Assembly (NCBI RefSeq): GCF_019656075.1
Contig: NZ_BPKZ01000007.1
Coordinates: 1-64,000, forward strand
Length of the DNA: 64,000 nt
Source: Leuconostoc palmae
GTDB taxonomy: Bacteria; Bacillota; Bacilli; Lactobacillales; Lactobacillaceae
Direction of reading: 5' to 3'
Below are positions 51,550 through 60,043 of the stretch, piece by piece (position 1 is the stretch's first letter; the number at the start of each line of letters is the position of its first letter). The notes below the pieces were generated by a model that worked only from the letters and a program-made list of their open reading frames with translations, was not told the origin of the DNA and did not search any database. The position numbers and the translations under genes were made by a program.

Positions 51550-53001
51550 ATGGTTAAAACAGCAGATGAGTGGCAAGAAAATGCCCAGAAATATCAGTTT
51601 CAATTGCAAAATGATTTATTACAATTTTTAGCGATACCATCAGTTTTGGATCCTGAAACAGCAACGTTTCAAAAACCTTTTGGTGTTGGTATAGATAAGG
51701 CATTACAATTTATTGCGGATCTGGGTAATCGGGACGGTTTTAGCGTGCAACGAGTAGCTGACAACATGGTAGTTGTGATTGACTATGGTCCGGAAAACGC
51801 TGAAGAAACAGTGGGTGTGCTCTCTCATGTTGATGTTGTACCTGGAAACGATGCGGCATGGCATGTGACATTACCTTTTAGTCCAAAAATTATTGGTGAC
51901 CGATTGTATGGTCGTGGTGTTCACGACATGAAAGCTGATTTAATGGCTAGTTATTATGCATTGAAGCAACTTAAAGATGAAGGATTTGTCCCAAAAAAGA
52001 AAATACGTTTAATTTTTGGGAGTGATGAAGAATCTGATTGGCGCGATATGCAAAAATACTTATCTGAAGTTGGGGAACCGACATTGGGATTTTCTCCAGA
52101 TGGGACATTTCCCGTTGTACCTGGCGAGAAGGGTGTGCAAACTATTGAAATAAAGTTTCAAGCTGACGATGATTTTGACCATAATCTTTATCAATTGCTG
52201 AAGTTTGAGTCTGGAAACCGTGATAACGTTGTCCCAGGTGTTGCTACAGCTTGTGTTAAGTTGCCTGATAATCAAGACATTAACTTATTTTTGGCAAAAT
52301 TTGAACAGTATGTAACATCGACACCATTGATTACAGGTGTCGGACAATATGCTGATGGTAATATACGTCTCACACTGTATGGTAAATCTGTACATGGGGC
52401 TTATCCCGAAGATGGGCTAAACTCAGCAACTTTTTTGGCAAACTTCTTGATGCAATATCCGTTTAAGAATCAAGCACATGCATTTTTATATTTATTAGGA
52501 GAATCAAATCATCAAGATGTGTTTGCTGAACATCTAGGATTAGCTTTTCATGATGCGGTAATGGGTGATTTAACCATGAATATCGGGCAGGTACACTATA
52601 TTCTTGGCAAATCAGGCTATATTAGAATCCAATTTAGATTTCCAGTGGGCGTTACCGAAACAGCCATTTTGACTCAGGTACAAAGACATATGGGCGGTTT
52701 AGATGCAAAAGTTTTTAAAGAATCTAGATTTGGTAGCCAACCACATATGGTAGACTTGAAAGATCCTATCGTTACAACGTTACAAAGTGTGTATGCGCAA
52801 CATACACATACAGATAAAACGTATAAAATATCCAATGGTGGGTCATACGCGCGTTTGTTGAAACGAGGAGTTGCATTTGGTGGACAGTTTCCTGATGTTG
52901 CAGTCATGAGTCATCAACCAGATGAATACGTTGAAATAACGAATATTCCTCGTGCTCAAGCAATTTTTGCTCAAGCGTTATATGAACTCACTAAATCTTG
53001 A
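51550..53001 (+). CDS. pepV: Dipeptidase PepV (M20 family)
   Basis: A 483-residue two-domain metallopeptidase. LSHVDVVPG holds the first metal His and catalytic Asp, GRGVHDMKAD the bridging Asp (family usually G-x-x-D-D-K-G, here with M-K-A), and SDEESDW the Glu pair. A lid domain with NVVPGVA and SVHGAYPEDG follows. It cleaves dipeptides with free N-termini, finishing the degradation of Opp-imported peptides. No clear ribosome binding site. It may be cotranscribed with the ECF genes. Confidence 0.92.
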   Translation: MVKTADEWQENAQKYQFQLQNDLLQFLAIPSVLDPETATFQKPFGVGIDKALQFIADLGNRDGFSVQRVADNMVVVIDYGPENAEETVGVLSHVDVVPGNDAAWHVTLPFSPKIIGDRLYGRGVHDMKADLMASYYALKQLKDEGFVPKKKIRLIFGSDEESDWRDMQKYLSEVGEPTLGFSPDGTFPVVPGEKGVQTIEIKFQADDDFDHNLYQLLKFESGNRDNVVPGVATACVKLPDNQDINLFLAKFEQYVTSTPLITGVGQYADGNIRLTLYGKSVHGAYPEDGLNSATFLANFLMQYPFKNQAHAFLYLLGESNHQDVFAEHLGLAFHDAVMGDLTMNIGQVHYILGKSGYIRIQFRFPVGVTETAILTQVQRHMGGLDAKVFKESRFGSQPHMVDLKDPIVTTLQSVYAQHTHTDKTYKISNGGSYARLLKRGVAFGGQFPDVAVMSHQPDEYVEITNIPRAQAIFAQALYELTKS

Positions 53002-53166
53002 GTTTAATATTTAGTTTTAACGTAATATATTGAAGACTAGTGGGAAATTTTGTGAAGCTCTTGAAATATGTGGTCGGTTTGTAGTATCATTAATAGTTGT
53101 GAATGCATAAATTGCATACACTCCTTGCAGCAAAAGCTGCCAGAGACCAAAAGGAGGAAATAAAAC

Positions 53167-53463
53167 ATGGCTACATCATATGAAATGACATACATCGTTC
53201 GCCCTGACATGGAAGTAGATGCAAAGAAAGCGCTTGTTGAGCGTTTTGATGGCATCTTGACTAACAACGGCGCAACAATCGTTAAGTCAGCTGATTGGGC
53301 AACTCGTCGTTTTGCTTATGAAATTTCTGGTTATCGCGAAGGCGTTTACCATATCATTAATTTCACTGCTGAAGACGACGCAGCTATCAACGAATTTGAC
53401 CGTTTGGCAAAGATTTCTCAAGATATCTTGCGCCACATGATCGTTAAGCGCGACGCAGAATAA
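53167..53463 (+). CDS. rpsF: Ribosomal protein S6
   Basis: A 98-residue S6 ([40 protein letters not shown]). AAGGAGG lies 9 nt upstream. It heads rpsF-ssb-rpsR. The ~120-nt leader contains a GCAGC-AAAA-GCTGC hairpin (53127-53140) and a TTGAAA/TATCAT promoter near 53062-53091. S6:S18 autoregulation through the leader is known in many bacteria, but I could not find the CCG-bulge motif with certainty. Codon use is that of a highly expressed gene. Confidence 0.96.
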   Translation: MATSYEMTYIVRPDMEVDAKKALVERFDGILTNNGATIVKSADWATRRFAYEISGYREGVYHIINFTAEDDAAINEFDRLAKISQDILRHMIVKRDAE

Positions 53464-53496
53464 TTCTGAAATTCCACTGGTGAAGGAGCTTTAATT

Positions 53497-54039
53497 ATGA
53501 TTAATCGAGTAGTATTGATTGGGCGATTGACCCGTGATGTGGAATTGCGCTATACTCAATCGGGTACAGCAGTAGGGACGTTTAGCTTAGCAGTTAATCG
53601 TCAGTTCACCAATCAGTCTGGTGAACGTGAAGCTGACTTTATCAACGCTGTTATCTGGCGTAAAGCAGCTGAAAACTTTTCAAACTTCACTGGCAAAGGC
53701 GCAATGGTTGCCATTGAAGGTCGTTTGCAAACAAGAAATTATGAAAATAATCAAGGTCAACGTGTTTACGTTACCGAAGTTGTTGTTGATAATTTTTCAT
53801 TGCTTGAATCACGCGCTGAAAGTGAAAAGCGTCGTTCACAAAATAATAGCGGATCATCTAACGATGGTGGATATAGTGGTTCAGACAACAATAATTCATT
53901 TAGTGGTGTTGATCCATTTGCTAATGCGAACCAGAGTTCAAATAACCAATATTCAGCACCAAAAAATGATGTTCCTAACCCATTTGCGGCTAGTAATAAA
54001 ACAGAAATTGATATATCAGATGATGATTTACCATTCTAA
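53497..54039 (+). CDS. ssb: Single-stranded DNA-binding protein
   Basis: A 180-residue SSB with an OB-fold N-terminus ([40 protein letters not shown]). A Gly/Asn/Ser-rich linker occupies 110-165, and the acidic tail ISDDDLPF recruits partner proteins. Position between rpsF and rpsR is the conserved Firmicute arrangement. GAAGGAG precedes the ATG. Confidence 0.97.
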   Translation: MINRVVLIGRLTRDVELRYTQSGTAVGTFSLAVNRQFTNQSGEREADFINAVIWRKAAENFSNFTGKGAMVAIEGRLQTRNYENNQGQRVYVTEVVVDNFSLLESRAESEKRRSQNNSGSSNDGGYSGSDNNNSFSGVDPFANANQSSNNQYSAPKNDVPNPFAASNKTEIDISDDDLPF

Positions 54040-54079
54040 ATAATATAAATTATAAATTCAAATGAAAGGAGCTTTAATC

Positions 54080-54364
54080 ATGTCAGAACAAAACTCACGT
54101 CCACAAAACTCAGAACGTCCACAACGTTCACGTCGTCCACAAGGCGGACCACGTCGTCGTCGTAAGGTTGACTATATCGCAGCTAACCATATCGAATTTA
54201 TTGACTATAAGAACACAGAATTGTTGGAACGCTTTATCTCAGAACGCGGTAAGATTTTGCCACGTCGTGTAACTGGTACTTCAGCTAAAAATCAACGTAA
54301 GGTAACAACAGCTATCAAGCGTGCTCGTATCATGGCTTTGTTGCCATTCGTTACAGAAGATTAA
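54080..54364 (+). CDS. rpsR: Ribosomal protein S18
   Basis: A 94-residue S18. A long basic N-terminal tail ([20 protein letters not shown]) is followed by the conserved core [20 protein letters not shown] and [20 protein letters not shown]. The start is ATG 54080, with AAAGGAG upstream; the in-frame ATG at 54062 overlaps that site. Highly expressed codon use. A terminator follows. Confidence 0.96.
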   Translation: MSEQNSRPQNSERPQRSRRPQGGPRRRRKVDYIAANHIEFIDYKNTELLERFISERGKILPRRVTGTSAKNQRKVTTAIKRARIMALLPFVTED

Positions 54365-54379
54365 TATAGTAGTTTTATC

Positions 54380-54407
54380 AAAAAGCCAGATGTATCAGGC
54401 TTTTTTT
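54380..54407 (+). terminator. Terminator of rpsF-ssb-rpsR
   Basis: AAAAAGCC (54380-54387) and GGCTTTTTTT (54398-54407) around a 10-nt loop. Confidence 0.82.
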
Positions 54408-54505
54408 ATTTGGTTTTGAAAAAACTAACTGTGGTAAAATAAGTTATGTGACTTTTGAACGATATAAAAGTTTTACCATGTAAAGAGAAGGCACAGGGGT
54501 TACTT

Positions 54506-56536
54506 GTGAAGAAGATTTTTAATTTTAAAACGCTACCTATTTTTTTTCAAAGCACAAAACTAGGCACAGTTGCACTATTATTACTTTTTGTTAGTTTGAC
54601 GAGTGCTTTTTTTGCATTGCTAGTCAACTGGGTTTTCGGACTAATTTGGTTGATTGTCGTGATTATTGGCTTAATATATTCAGGTCAATCACTTAAAGAG
54701 GTTAATGAAAATGTTCAGGAGTATCTTTCTGGTTTAGGTTATCGTATTTCCAGAAGTGAGCAAGAGGCATTAATTCGTATGCCAATTGGACTGATTTTAT
54801 TGAACAATTCAGAAAAAATTGACTGGGTCAATCCTTATATGCAAAATTATTTGGGAAAACGCGATGTTTTGGGGCTGTCTTTAGCAGAATTAGATCCTAG
54901 TTTGGCTAAGAATGTTAAAAACTATTCTGATGCTAATGAAACAAATACTATCACCTGGCAAGGTAAGCAATTTGCATTATACGTACAACAAAATTTACGT
55001 GTCATTTATATGATGGATATCAGTGAATATGCGGCTATTGAGGTAGAGTACGAAAATCATAGATTGTTTAGTGGCTTAGTATCTGTAGATAATTATGAAG
55101 AAGTTACTGAAGGCATGAATGAGTCTGAGACGTCTAAGTTAAGAACTTATGTCACTGGTGCTTTATCAGATTGGGCAACCGCGCATCATATTTATTTACG
55201 GCGTTTAAATACTGTTCACTATATTATGTTTGGATATCAGGCAGCCTTACAAGACGCAGAAAAAGATAAGTTTCGTGTTTTGAAAGCAATTCGTGAAGCT
55301 ACGGCACAACAAAATTCACCGGTTACGTTATCTATGGGTATCGCTTATGGTGAATCAGACATCATTAAGTTAGCTAAAATGGCACAAACAAATTTGGATT
55401 TAGCGTTAGGTCGTGGTGGGGATCAAGTTGTTGTAAAATCTAATCAGTCTGTAGCCCGATTTTATGGTGGGGCAACAAATCCAATGGAGAAACGTACGCG
55501 CGTGCGAGCAAGAATGATTTCTCAGACTGTGGCAGAATTAATGGAACAGTCTGACAATATAATGATTGTTGGACATGTCCGCCCTGATTTAGATGCAATT
55601 GGAGCAGGATTAGGTATCTGGCGAATGGCACAAACCAAAAATAAGCCAGCTTTTCTAATTGTTGATGAAAAATCAGTTTATAGTGATATTAAATTGTTAC
55701 TAGCGGAAATTAGGAAAAATAAACCAGAAATTGTTGCACCAGGTTCAAACATTAACGATTCTATTGTGGATGAAACACGAGCCATGAAGTTAGTCCGTGA
55801 AAATACCTTGTTAATTTTAGTAGATCATGCGCAATCGATGATAACTAGTGCACCTAATTTACTTACTCGTTTAGAGAATCGTGTTGTTGTTATTGATCAC
55901 CATCGTCTAGCAGAACAAGGATTAAATGAAAAACCACTTTTAACCTATGTTGAACCGTATGCTTCATCTACATCAGAATTAGTTGTTGAAATGTTACAGT
56001 ATCAAGATCAAAGCTATGCGCCTATAACGAAGTTAGAAGCGACAGCTATGTTAGGTGGCATACAGCTAGACACAAATAATTTCACTTTACGTACGGGATC
56101 ACGCACATTTGATGCGGCAAGTTACTTACGTGCTAATGGCGCTGATAGTAATTTAATTCAATCTTTCATGAAAGAAAATCTCACTGATTTCAAAGCACGG
56201 ACGCATCTCGTTAACTTAGCAATTGTAAATAATGGAAATGCTATAGTTACTGGTGAGAGCAATCAAACTTATTCTGGAATCATCACAGCACAAGCAGCTG
56301 ATGAACTACTCCAGATTAGTGGCGTTGAAGCTTCATATGTTATTACAAAGCGTTCGGATGGCCGTGTAGGCATTTCAGCACGATCGACTGGTAAGCGAAA
56401 TGTACAGCGTGTCATGGAATCCATGGGTGGTGGTGGTCATCTATCAAACGCTGCAACTCAAATTCCATCAGTGACTACTGAAGAAGCAACACAACAGTTG
56501 AATACGATTCTGGAAGATATTGATGATGCAGAATGA
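54506..56536 (+). CDS. gdpP: Cyclic-di-AMP phosphodiesterase GdpP
   Basis: About 676 residues. Two helices at the N-terminus are followed by a degenerate PAS domain, a degenerate GGDEF domain (ending GRGGDQVVVK) and DHH-DHHA1 domains. The DHH motifs include GHVRPDLDAIGAG, VDHAQS and VIDHHR; GGGGHLSNAATQ is the DHHA1 end. It hydrolyses c-di-AMP to pApA, affecting osmotic and cell-wall balance. GTG 54506 is taken as start with AGGGG upstream; TTG 54455 is less likely. The gdpP-rplI-dnaC order is conserved in Firmicutes. Confidence 0.93.
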   Translation: MKKIFNFKTLPIFFQSTKLGTVALLLLFVSLTSAFFALLVNWVFGLIWLIVVIIGLIYSGQSLKEVNENVQEYLSGLGYRISRSEQEALIRMPIGLILLNNSEKIDWVNPYMQNYLGKRDVLGLSLAELDPSLAKNVKNYSDANETNTITWQGKQFALYVQQNLRVIYMMDISEYAAIEVEYENHRLFSGLVSVDNYEEVTEGMNESETSKLRTYVTGALSDWATAHHIYLRRLNTVHYIMFGYQAALQDAEKDKFRVLKAIREATAQQNSPVTLSMGIAYGESDIIKLAKMAQTNLDLALGRGGDQVVVKSNQSVARFYGGATNPMEKRTRVRARMISQTVAELMEQSDNIMIVGHVRPDLDAIGAGLGIWRMAQTKNKPAFLIVDEKSVYSDIKLLLAEIRKNKPEIVAPGSNINDSIVDETRAMKLVRENTLLILVDHAQSMITSAPNLLTRLENRVVVIDHHRLAEQGLNEKPLLTYVEPYASSTSELVVEMLQYQDQSYAPITKLEATAMLGGIQLDTNNFTLRTGSRTFDAASYLRANGADSNLIQSFMKENLTDFKARTHLVNLAIVNNGNAIVTGESNQTYSGIITAQAADELLQISGVEASYVITKRSDGRVGISARSTGKRNVQRVMESMGGGGHLSNAATQIPSVTTEEATQQLNTILEDIDDAE

Positions 56537-56571
56537 CAAAAAATATATAATTAATTGGAGGTTTTAGATAA

Positions 56572-57024
56572 ATGAAAGTCGTATTTTTAGAAGATGTAAA
56601 GGGTCGCGGTAAAAAAGGGGAAATTAAAGAAGTACCAGATGGTTATGCTAATAACTTTTTAATTAAAAATAAAAAAGCCGAACCGGCAACTGGTAAAAAC
56701 TTAGGTGCAGTGAAAGGTCGGCAAAAAGCTGAAGAAAAGGCTGCTGCTGAATTATTAGCTGAAGCCAAAGAATTAGAAGCTAAAATGGCAGATGACAATT
56801 TTGTTGTTGAACTTAAGGGTAAGTCTGGTGCTGATGGTCGTTTGTTTGGTGCCGTGTCAACTAAGCAAATTGTTGCAGCATTAGAGTCGCAAAAGAAAAT
56901 TAAAGTTGATAAGCGTAAGTTATTGTTGAATCAACCAATTCATTCACTAGGTTATACTAATGTGCCAATTAAGCTTCATCGTGATGTCACAGCTAACTTG
57001 CGAGTACACGTGAGCGAGGGATAA
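56572..57024 (+). CDS. rplI: Ribosomal protein L9
   Basis: A 150-residue L9. [20 protein letters not shown] and [16 protein letters not shown] are the N-terminal RNA-binding domain; a long helix (about 45-75, rich in Ala/Glu/Lys) links to the C-terminal domain. TTGGAGG precedes the ATG. It lies 2 bp before dnaC, so translation is coupled. Confidence 0.97.
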   Translation: MKVVFLEDVKGRGKKGEIKEVPDGYANNFLIKNKKAEPATGKNLGAVKGRQKAEEKAAAELLAEAKELEAKMADDNFVVELKGKSGADGRLFGAVSTKQIVAALESQKKIKVDKRKLLLNQPIHSLGYTNVPIKLHRDVTANLRVHVSEG

Positions 57025-57026
57025 AT

Positions 57027-58493
57027 ATGGATAATCCGGGATCATACGAATATAGGCAAGTACCACAAGATGTGGATGCAGAACGTGCGGTGCTCGGGTC
57101 TATTTTCTTTGACGTTAAGTCAGATAGTGCAATGGTTGAAGCACAAGCGATTCTTACACCTGAAGATTTCTATCGTCAAGCTAATCAAACGATTTTTAAA
57201 GCTATGCAGCAACTTGTTGATGAACAAAGACCAATCGACATGTTGACACTACAAGATAAGTTAAATAGCATGCAACAATTAGAAAATATTGGCGGTATGG
57301 TTTATTTGTCTGAAATTGCTGAAGCATCGGCATCTTCAGCTAATTTAAAGCATTATGCCAACATTGTTCGTGAAAAATCAGTATTGCGCCGGATTATTGA
57401 TACTTTAACGCGAAGTATGTCATTAGCTTATGATTCTGCTGAATCAAGTGAGAATATTTTAGATACTTTGAATCGTAACATTGATTCATTAGCAGAAAAT
57501 CGCGGTGATGAAAATTTTCAAAAAATTAAAGATGTTCTACAAGAATTTCAAACCAATTTAGATAATGCTGTGGAAAACGATAATAGTATAGTTGGTTTAG
57601 CCACAGGTTATCCAGAACTTGATCAATTAACACATGGCTTTAGAGAGGATCAAATGGTTGTTCTGGGAGCCCGCCCGGCTGTGGGGAAAACCGCGTTTGT
57701 ACTTAATATTGCCAAAAATGTTGCAAAAGCTGAACAAGTTCCCGTAGTCGTCTTTAGTTTAGAAATGGGTGCAGTTGATTTAGTGACAAGATTAGTAGCA
57801 GCAGAAGGTGCAATTGATTCGGCTCATTTAACCACTGGACAGATGTCACAAGATGATTGGCAATCACTAACCTTAGCGATGCAATCCTTAGCTAATATGC
57901 AAATATATATGGATGATACGCCAGGAATTAAAATTAATCAAATTAGTGCTAAACTAAGAAAGTTGGAAAAAGATTTATTAAACGATATGTCTACTGACCA
58001 ACGCATTAATAATCCTCATCCAATTGGAATGGTAATTATTGATTATCTAGGACTAATTGAATCTAATAATACGGAAAGTCGTCAGCAAGCAGTTTCGGAA
58101 GTATCGCGTTCCATCAAGAAATTAGCTAAAGAATTACATACACCAATTCTGGCTTTAGCTCAATTAAGCCGAGGCGTAGAACAAAGAACAGATAAAAGAC
58201 CAGTGTTGTCTGATTTACGTGAGTCAGGCTCAATCGAACAAGATGCCGATATTGTTGCTTTCTTATATCGTGATGATTATTATCGAAATGATGACTCCGA
58301 TGAAAATAATAATAGTGATCCACGTGATGAGGATGAGGCTGTACCGATTGAAGTGATTTTAGAGAAGAATCGTGCTGGTGCTAGAGGCACAGCAACCTTG
58401 ATGTTTAATAAACCAACGTTTAAATTCAGTCCAATGGCTCCATTATATCGTGATGAATCAACTTCTGGTTCAAGAAGTAATGCAGGATGGTAA
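57027..58493 (+). CDS. dnaC: Replicative DNA helicase (DnaB type)
   Basis: A 488-residue hexameric helicase. The N-terminal domain starts with PQDVDAERAVLGSIFFDVKS; the RecA-like domain has Walker A GARPAVGKTAF, LEMGAVDLVTRLVAAEG, Walker B IGMVIIDYLGL and DLRESGSIEQDADIVAFLYR. It unwinds DNA at the fork and is usually encoded near the origin in Firmicutes, where it is named dnaC. An acidic insert (DDSDENNNSDPRDEDE) near 435-450 is longer than in B. subtilis. Confidence 0.96.
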   Translation: MDNPGSYEYRQVPQDVDAERAVLGSIFFDVKSDSAMVEAQAILTPEDFYRQANQTIFKAMQQLVDEQRPIDMLTLQDKLNSMQQLENIGGMVYLSEIAEASASSANLKHYANIVREKSVLRRIIDTLTRSMSLAYDSAESSENILDTLNRNIDSLAENRGDENFQKIKDVLQEFQTNLDNAVENDNSIVGLATGYPELDQLTHGFREDQMVVLGARPAVGKTAFVLNIAKNVAKAEQVPVVVFSLEMGAVDLVTRLVAAEGAIDSAHLTTGQMSQDDWQSLTLAMQSLANMQIYMDDTPGIKINQISAKLRKLEKDLLNDMSTDQRINNPHPIGMVIIDYLGLIESNNTESRQQAVSEVSRSIKKLAKELHTPILALAQLSRGVEQRTDKRPVLSDLRESGSIEQDADIVAFLYRDDYYRNDDSDENNNSDPRDEDEAVPIEVILEKNRAGARGTATLMFNKPTFKFSPMAPLYRDESTSGSRSNAGW

Positions 58494-58525
58494 AAAGAGA
58501 TTAGCTTATTAGCTAATCTCTTTTT
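58492..58525. terminator. Terminator of gdpP-rplI-dnaC
   Basis: AAAAAGAGATTAGCT and AGCTAATCTCTTTTT form a 15-bp stem around a short loop, with tracts suitable for both strands, between dnaC and the converging ybaK gene. Confidence 0.92.
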
Positions 58526-58537
58526 ATGAGTTAAAAT

Positions 58538-59032
58538 CTATTCTACTAAATCAACAAATTTAGCCTCGGTTAAATCAGCGATGTCGACAGGATTTACTTT
58601 ATCAGAGCGTCCTAATTCACCACCACTCACTAAAAAGAAAGACATCGTCTGTGCAGTTTTATCTATAAAAATTGGGAAATGTTTGTTTTGCCAAATACCA
58701 ACCGGATTATTAGCACCATGTACATACCCAGTTGTTTTTTGTAATATCTTTAAAGGTAACATGGTTACTTTTTTGTTTCCTGATGTAGCAGCTAGCTTTT
58801 TTAAAGATAGTTGTTCGGTGATTGGTAAGACAGCAATTAAAGGACCTGATTTATCACCAAATAATGCTAATGTTTTATAAATGTCTTGATGATGAATATT
58901 AAATTTATTTAATATTACATCACGTTCAGACTCTGATTTATCCAATATATTGAGCTCTAAAGGCTCATAATCTATCTGGTGTTTTTCCATTACTTGTTCT
59001 GGTAACGTTTTTTTAATTTTTTTCTTTGCCAT
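58538..59032 (-). CDS. ybaK: Cys-tRNA(Pro)/Cys-tRNA(Cys) deacylase YbaK/EbsC type
   Basis: A 164-residue YbaK-domain protein. DIYKTLALFGDKSGPLIAVL contains the catalytic-Lys region (V/I-x-K-T-L), AATSGNKKVTMLP follows, and GYVHGANNPVGIWQNKHFPI matches the G-x-x-x-P-x-G loop. It frees wrongly charged Cys from tRNA-Pro. Monocistronic on the minus strand, divergent from the GntR gene. Confidence 0.9.
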   Translation of the reverse strand: MAKKKIKKTLPEQVMEKHQIDYEPLELNILDKSESERDVILNKFNIHHQDIYKTLALFGDKSGPLIAVLPITEQLSLKKLAATSGNKKVTMLPLKILQKTTGYVHGANNPVGIWQNKHFPIFIDKTAQTMSFFLVSGGELGRSDKVNPVDIADLTEAKFVDLVE

Positions 59033-59076
59033 AGTAACTTGATTTTAACACATATTGGCTCAACCAAAAAGCCACA

Positions 59077-59108
59077 AGGTCCGACCAATTTATGATATAC
59101 TACTTTAC
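59077..59108 (+). promoter_or_regulatory. Extended -10 promoter giving a leaderless gntR mRNA, with possible operator
   Basis: TGATATACT (TG at 59093-59094, -10 TATACT 59096-59101) is an extended -10 element without a clear -35. The expected start point, 7-8 nt further, falls on the A of ATG 59109, and no Shine-Dalgarno is present. GGTCCGACCAATT just before it resembles GGTACGTACCAATT upstream of xpkA and could be a site for autoregulation. Confidence 0.5.
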
Positions 59109-59840
59109 ATGAAACCAGAAGCAATTTATGTGACTATACAAGCAGATTTAAAACAAAAAATATATAAAGGTGATTTTTCGAATTTGAAATTACCAGATGA
59201 ACGAACACTTGCTGAAAATTATAATGTTTCGCGTTCTTCTATTAAGCGAGCCTTGAATGTACTAGTGCAGCAGGGCATTATTTTCAAAAAAAGAGGTAGT
59301 GGTACCTTTGTTAACCCGTTATATTTGAAAAATCATGATTTATTTCAACATGAAGGCTCTAATTTAGGTGTTTCTGATTCATTTAGAGTTGATGGTAAGG
59401 CGCCTAGCATTGAACTATTAGATTTTCGTGTGCTTCCTGCAACCCAAGAACAGCAGCTAGCCCTATTTCTTAATGAAGGAGACTTTGTTTACGAAATTAA
59501 GCGTTTACGTCGTTTAGAAGGTATCCCTTTTATGATTGAGAGGGGATATGTACCAATCAATGTTTTGCCAGGATTGAACAAGGAAATTGTTGCCGGTTCG
59601 GTATACGAGTACGTTGAGAATAGTAAAAACCGTACGGTGACGAAATCTTTCATGACCATTATGGCAGAACCATCTACAGATGAGGATCAAAGATTACTTG
59701 AATTATCCGATAAGGAACCAGTTGGCATTATGGAAGGTATATTTTTTATGGATGACGGGACTCCTTTGGAGTTTTCCACAATGAGATTACACTATAAGTA
59801 CCTACGTTACAACGCATTTGTCAGCATTGATTCAGAGTAA
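59109..59840 (+). CDS. GntR-family regulator (HutC/UTRA subfamily)
   Basis: A 243-residue protein. The winged helix at 1-70 shows LPDERTLAENYNVSRSSIKR and FKKRGSGTFVNP; the UTRA effector domain at 85-240 has LNEGDFVYEIKRLRRLEGIP and EFSTMRLHYKYLRYNAF. HutC-type regulators sense sugars or sugar phosphates. It is followed by xpkA, with a palindrome TGGTACGTACCA in between, so it may control phosphoketolase as well as itself (inference). ATG 59109 is chosen because the in-frame TTG 59055 has no ribosome binding site and lies upstream of the promoter. Confidence 0.88.
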   Translation: MKPEAIYVTIQADLKQKIYKGDFSNLKLPDERTLAENYNVSRSSIKRALNVLVQQGIIFKKRGSGTFVNPLYLKNHDLFQHEGSNLGVSDSFRVDGKAPSIELLDFRVLPATQEQQLALFLNEGDFVYEIKRLRRLEGIPFMIERGYVPINVLPGLNKEIVAGSVYEYVENSKNRTVTKSFMTIMAEPSTDEDQRLLELSDKEPVGIMEGIFFMDDGTPLEFSTMRLHYKYLRYNAFVSIDSE

Positions 59841-59862
59841 AAAGACCTTTAGGTCTTTTTTT
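59839..59862 (+). terminator. Terminator of the GntR gene
   Basis: AAAAAGACCTTTAGGTCTTTTTTT, a compact hairpin overlapping the stop codon. Confidence 0.85.
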
Positions 59863-59875
59863 ATTACTTTTTAAA

Positions 59876-59887
59876 TGGTACGTACCA
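59876..59887. promoter_or_regulatory. TGGTACGTACCA palindrome, possible GntR operator
   Basis: A perfect 12-bp dyad, 59 bp upstream of the xpkA -35 box. HutC-type regulators bind sites such as TGGTCTAGACCA, so the form suits the regulator encoded immediately upstream. A related half-degenerate copy lies at the gntR promoter. Confidence 0.5.
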
Positions 59888-59945
59888 ATTGTTTTTATGA
59901 ACCAACCAAAAAAGAAATCGAAATCAACCAATCAAAGTTTTTTTC

Positions 59946-59974
59946 TTGAACAAATACTTATAATCGGTTATACT
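59946..59974 (+). promoter_or_regulatory. Promoter of xpkA
   Basis: TTGAAC (59946-59951), 17-bp spacer, TATACT (59969-59974). The transcript would carry a ~60-nt leader with AAGGAG at the end. Confidence 0.78.
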
Positions 59975-60043
59975 GTAAGAGTAAATAACGGAGAAAGATT
60001 CGTGGTTTACGATTCTCTCAAAAAATAAGGAGTACTTAATCTC

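Noticed and set aside
53092-53160. S6:S18 autoregulatory leader motif upstream of rpsF
   Set aside because: Only a simple GCAGC/GCTGC hairpin was found; the characteristic CCG bulge could not be placed with confidence.
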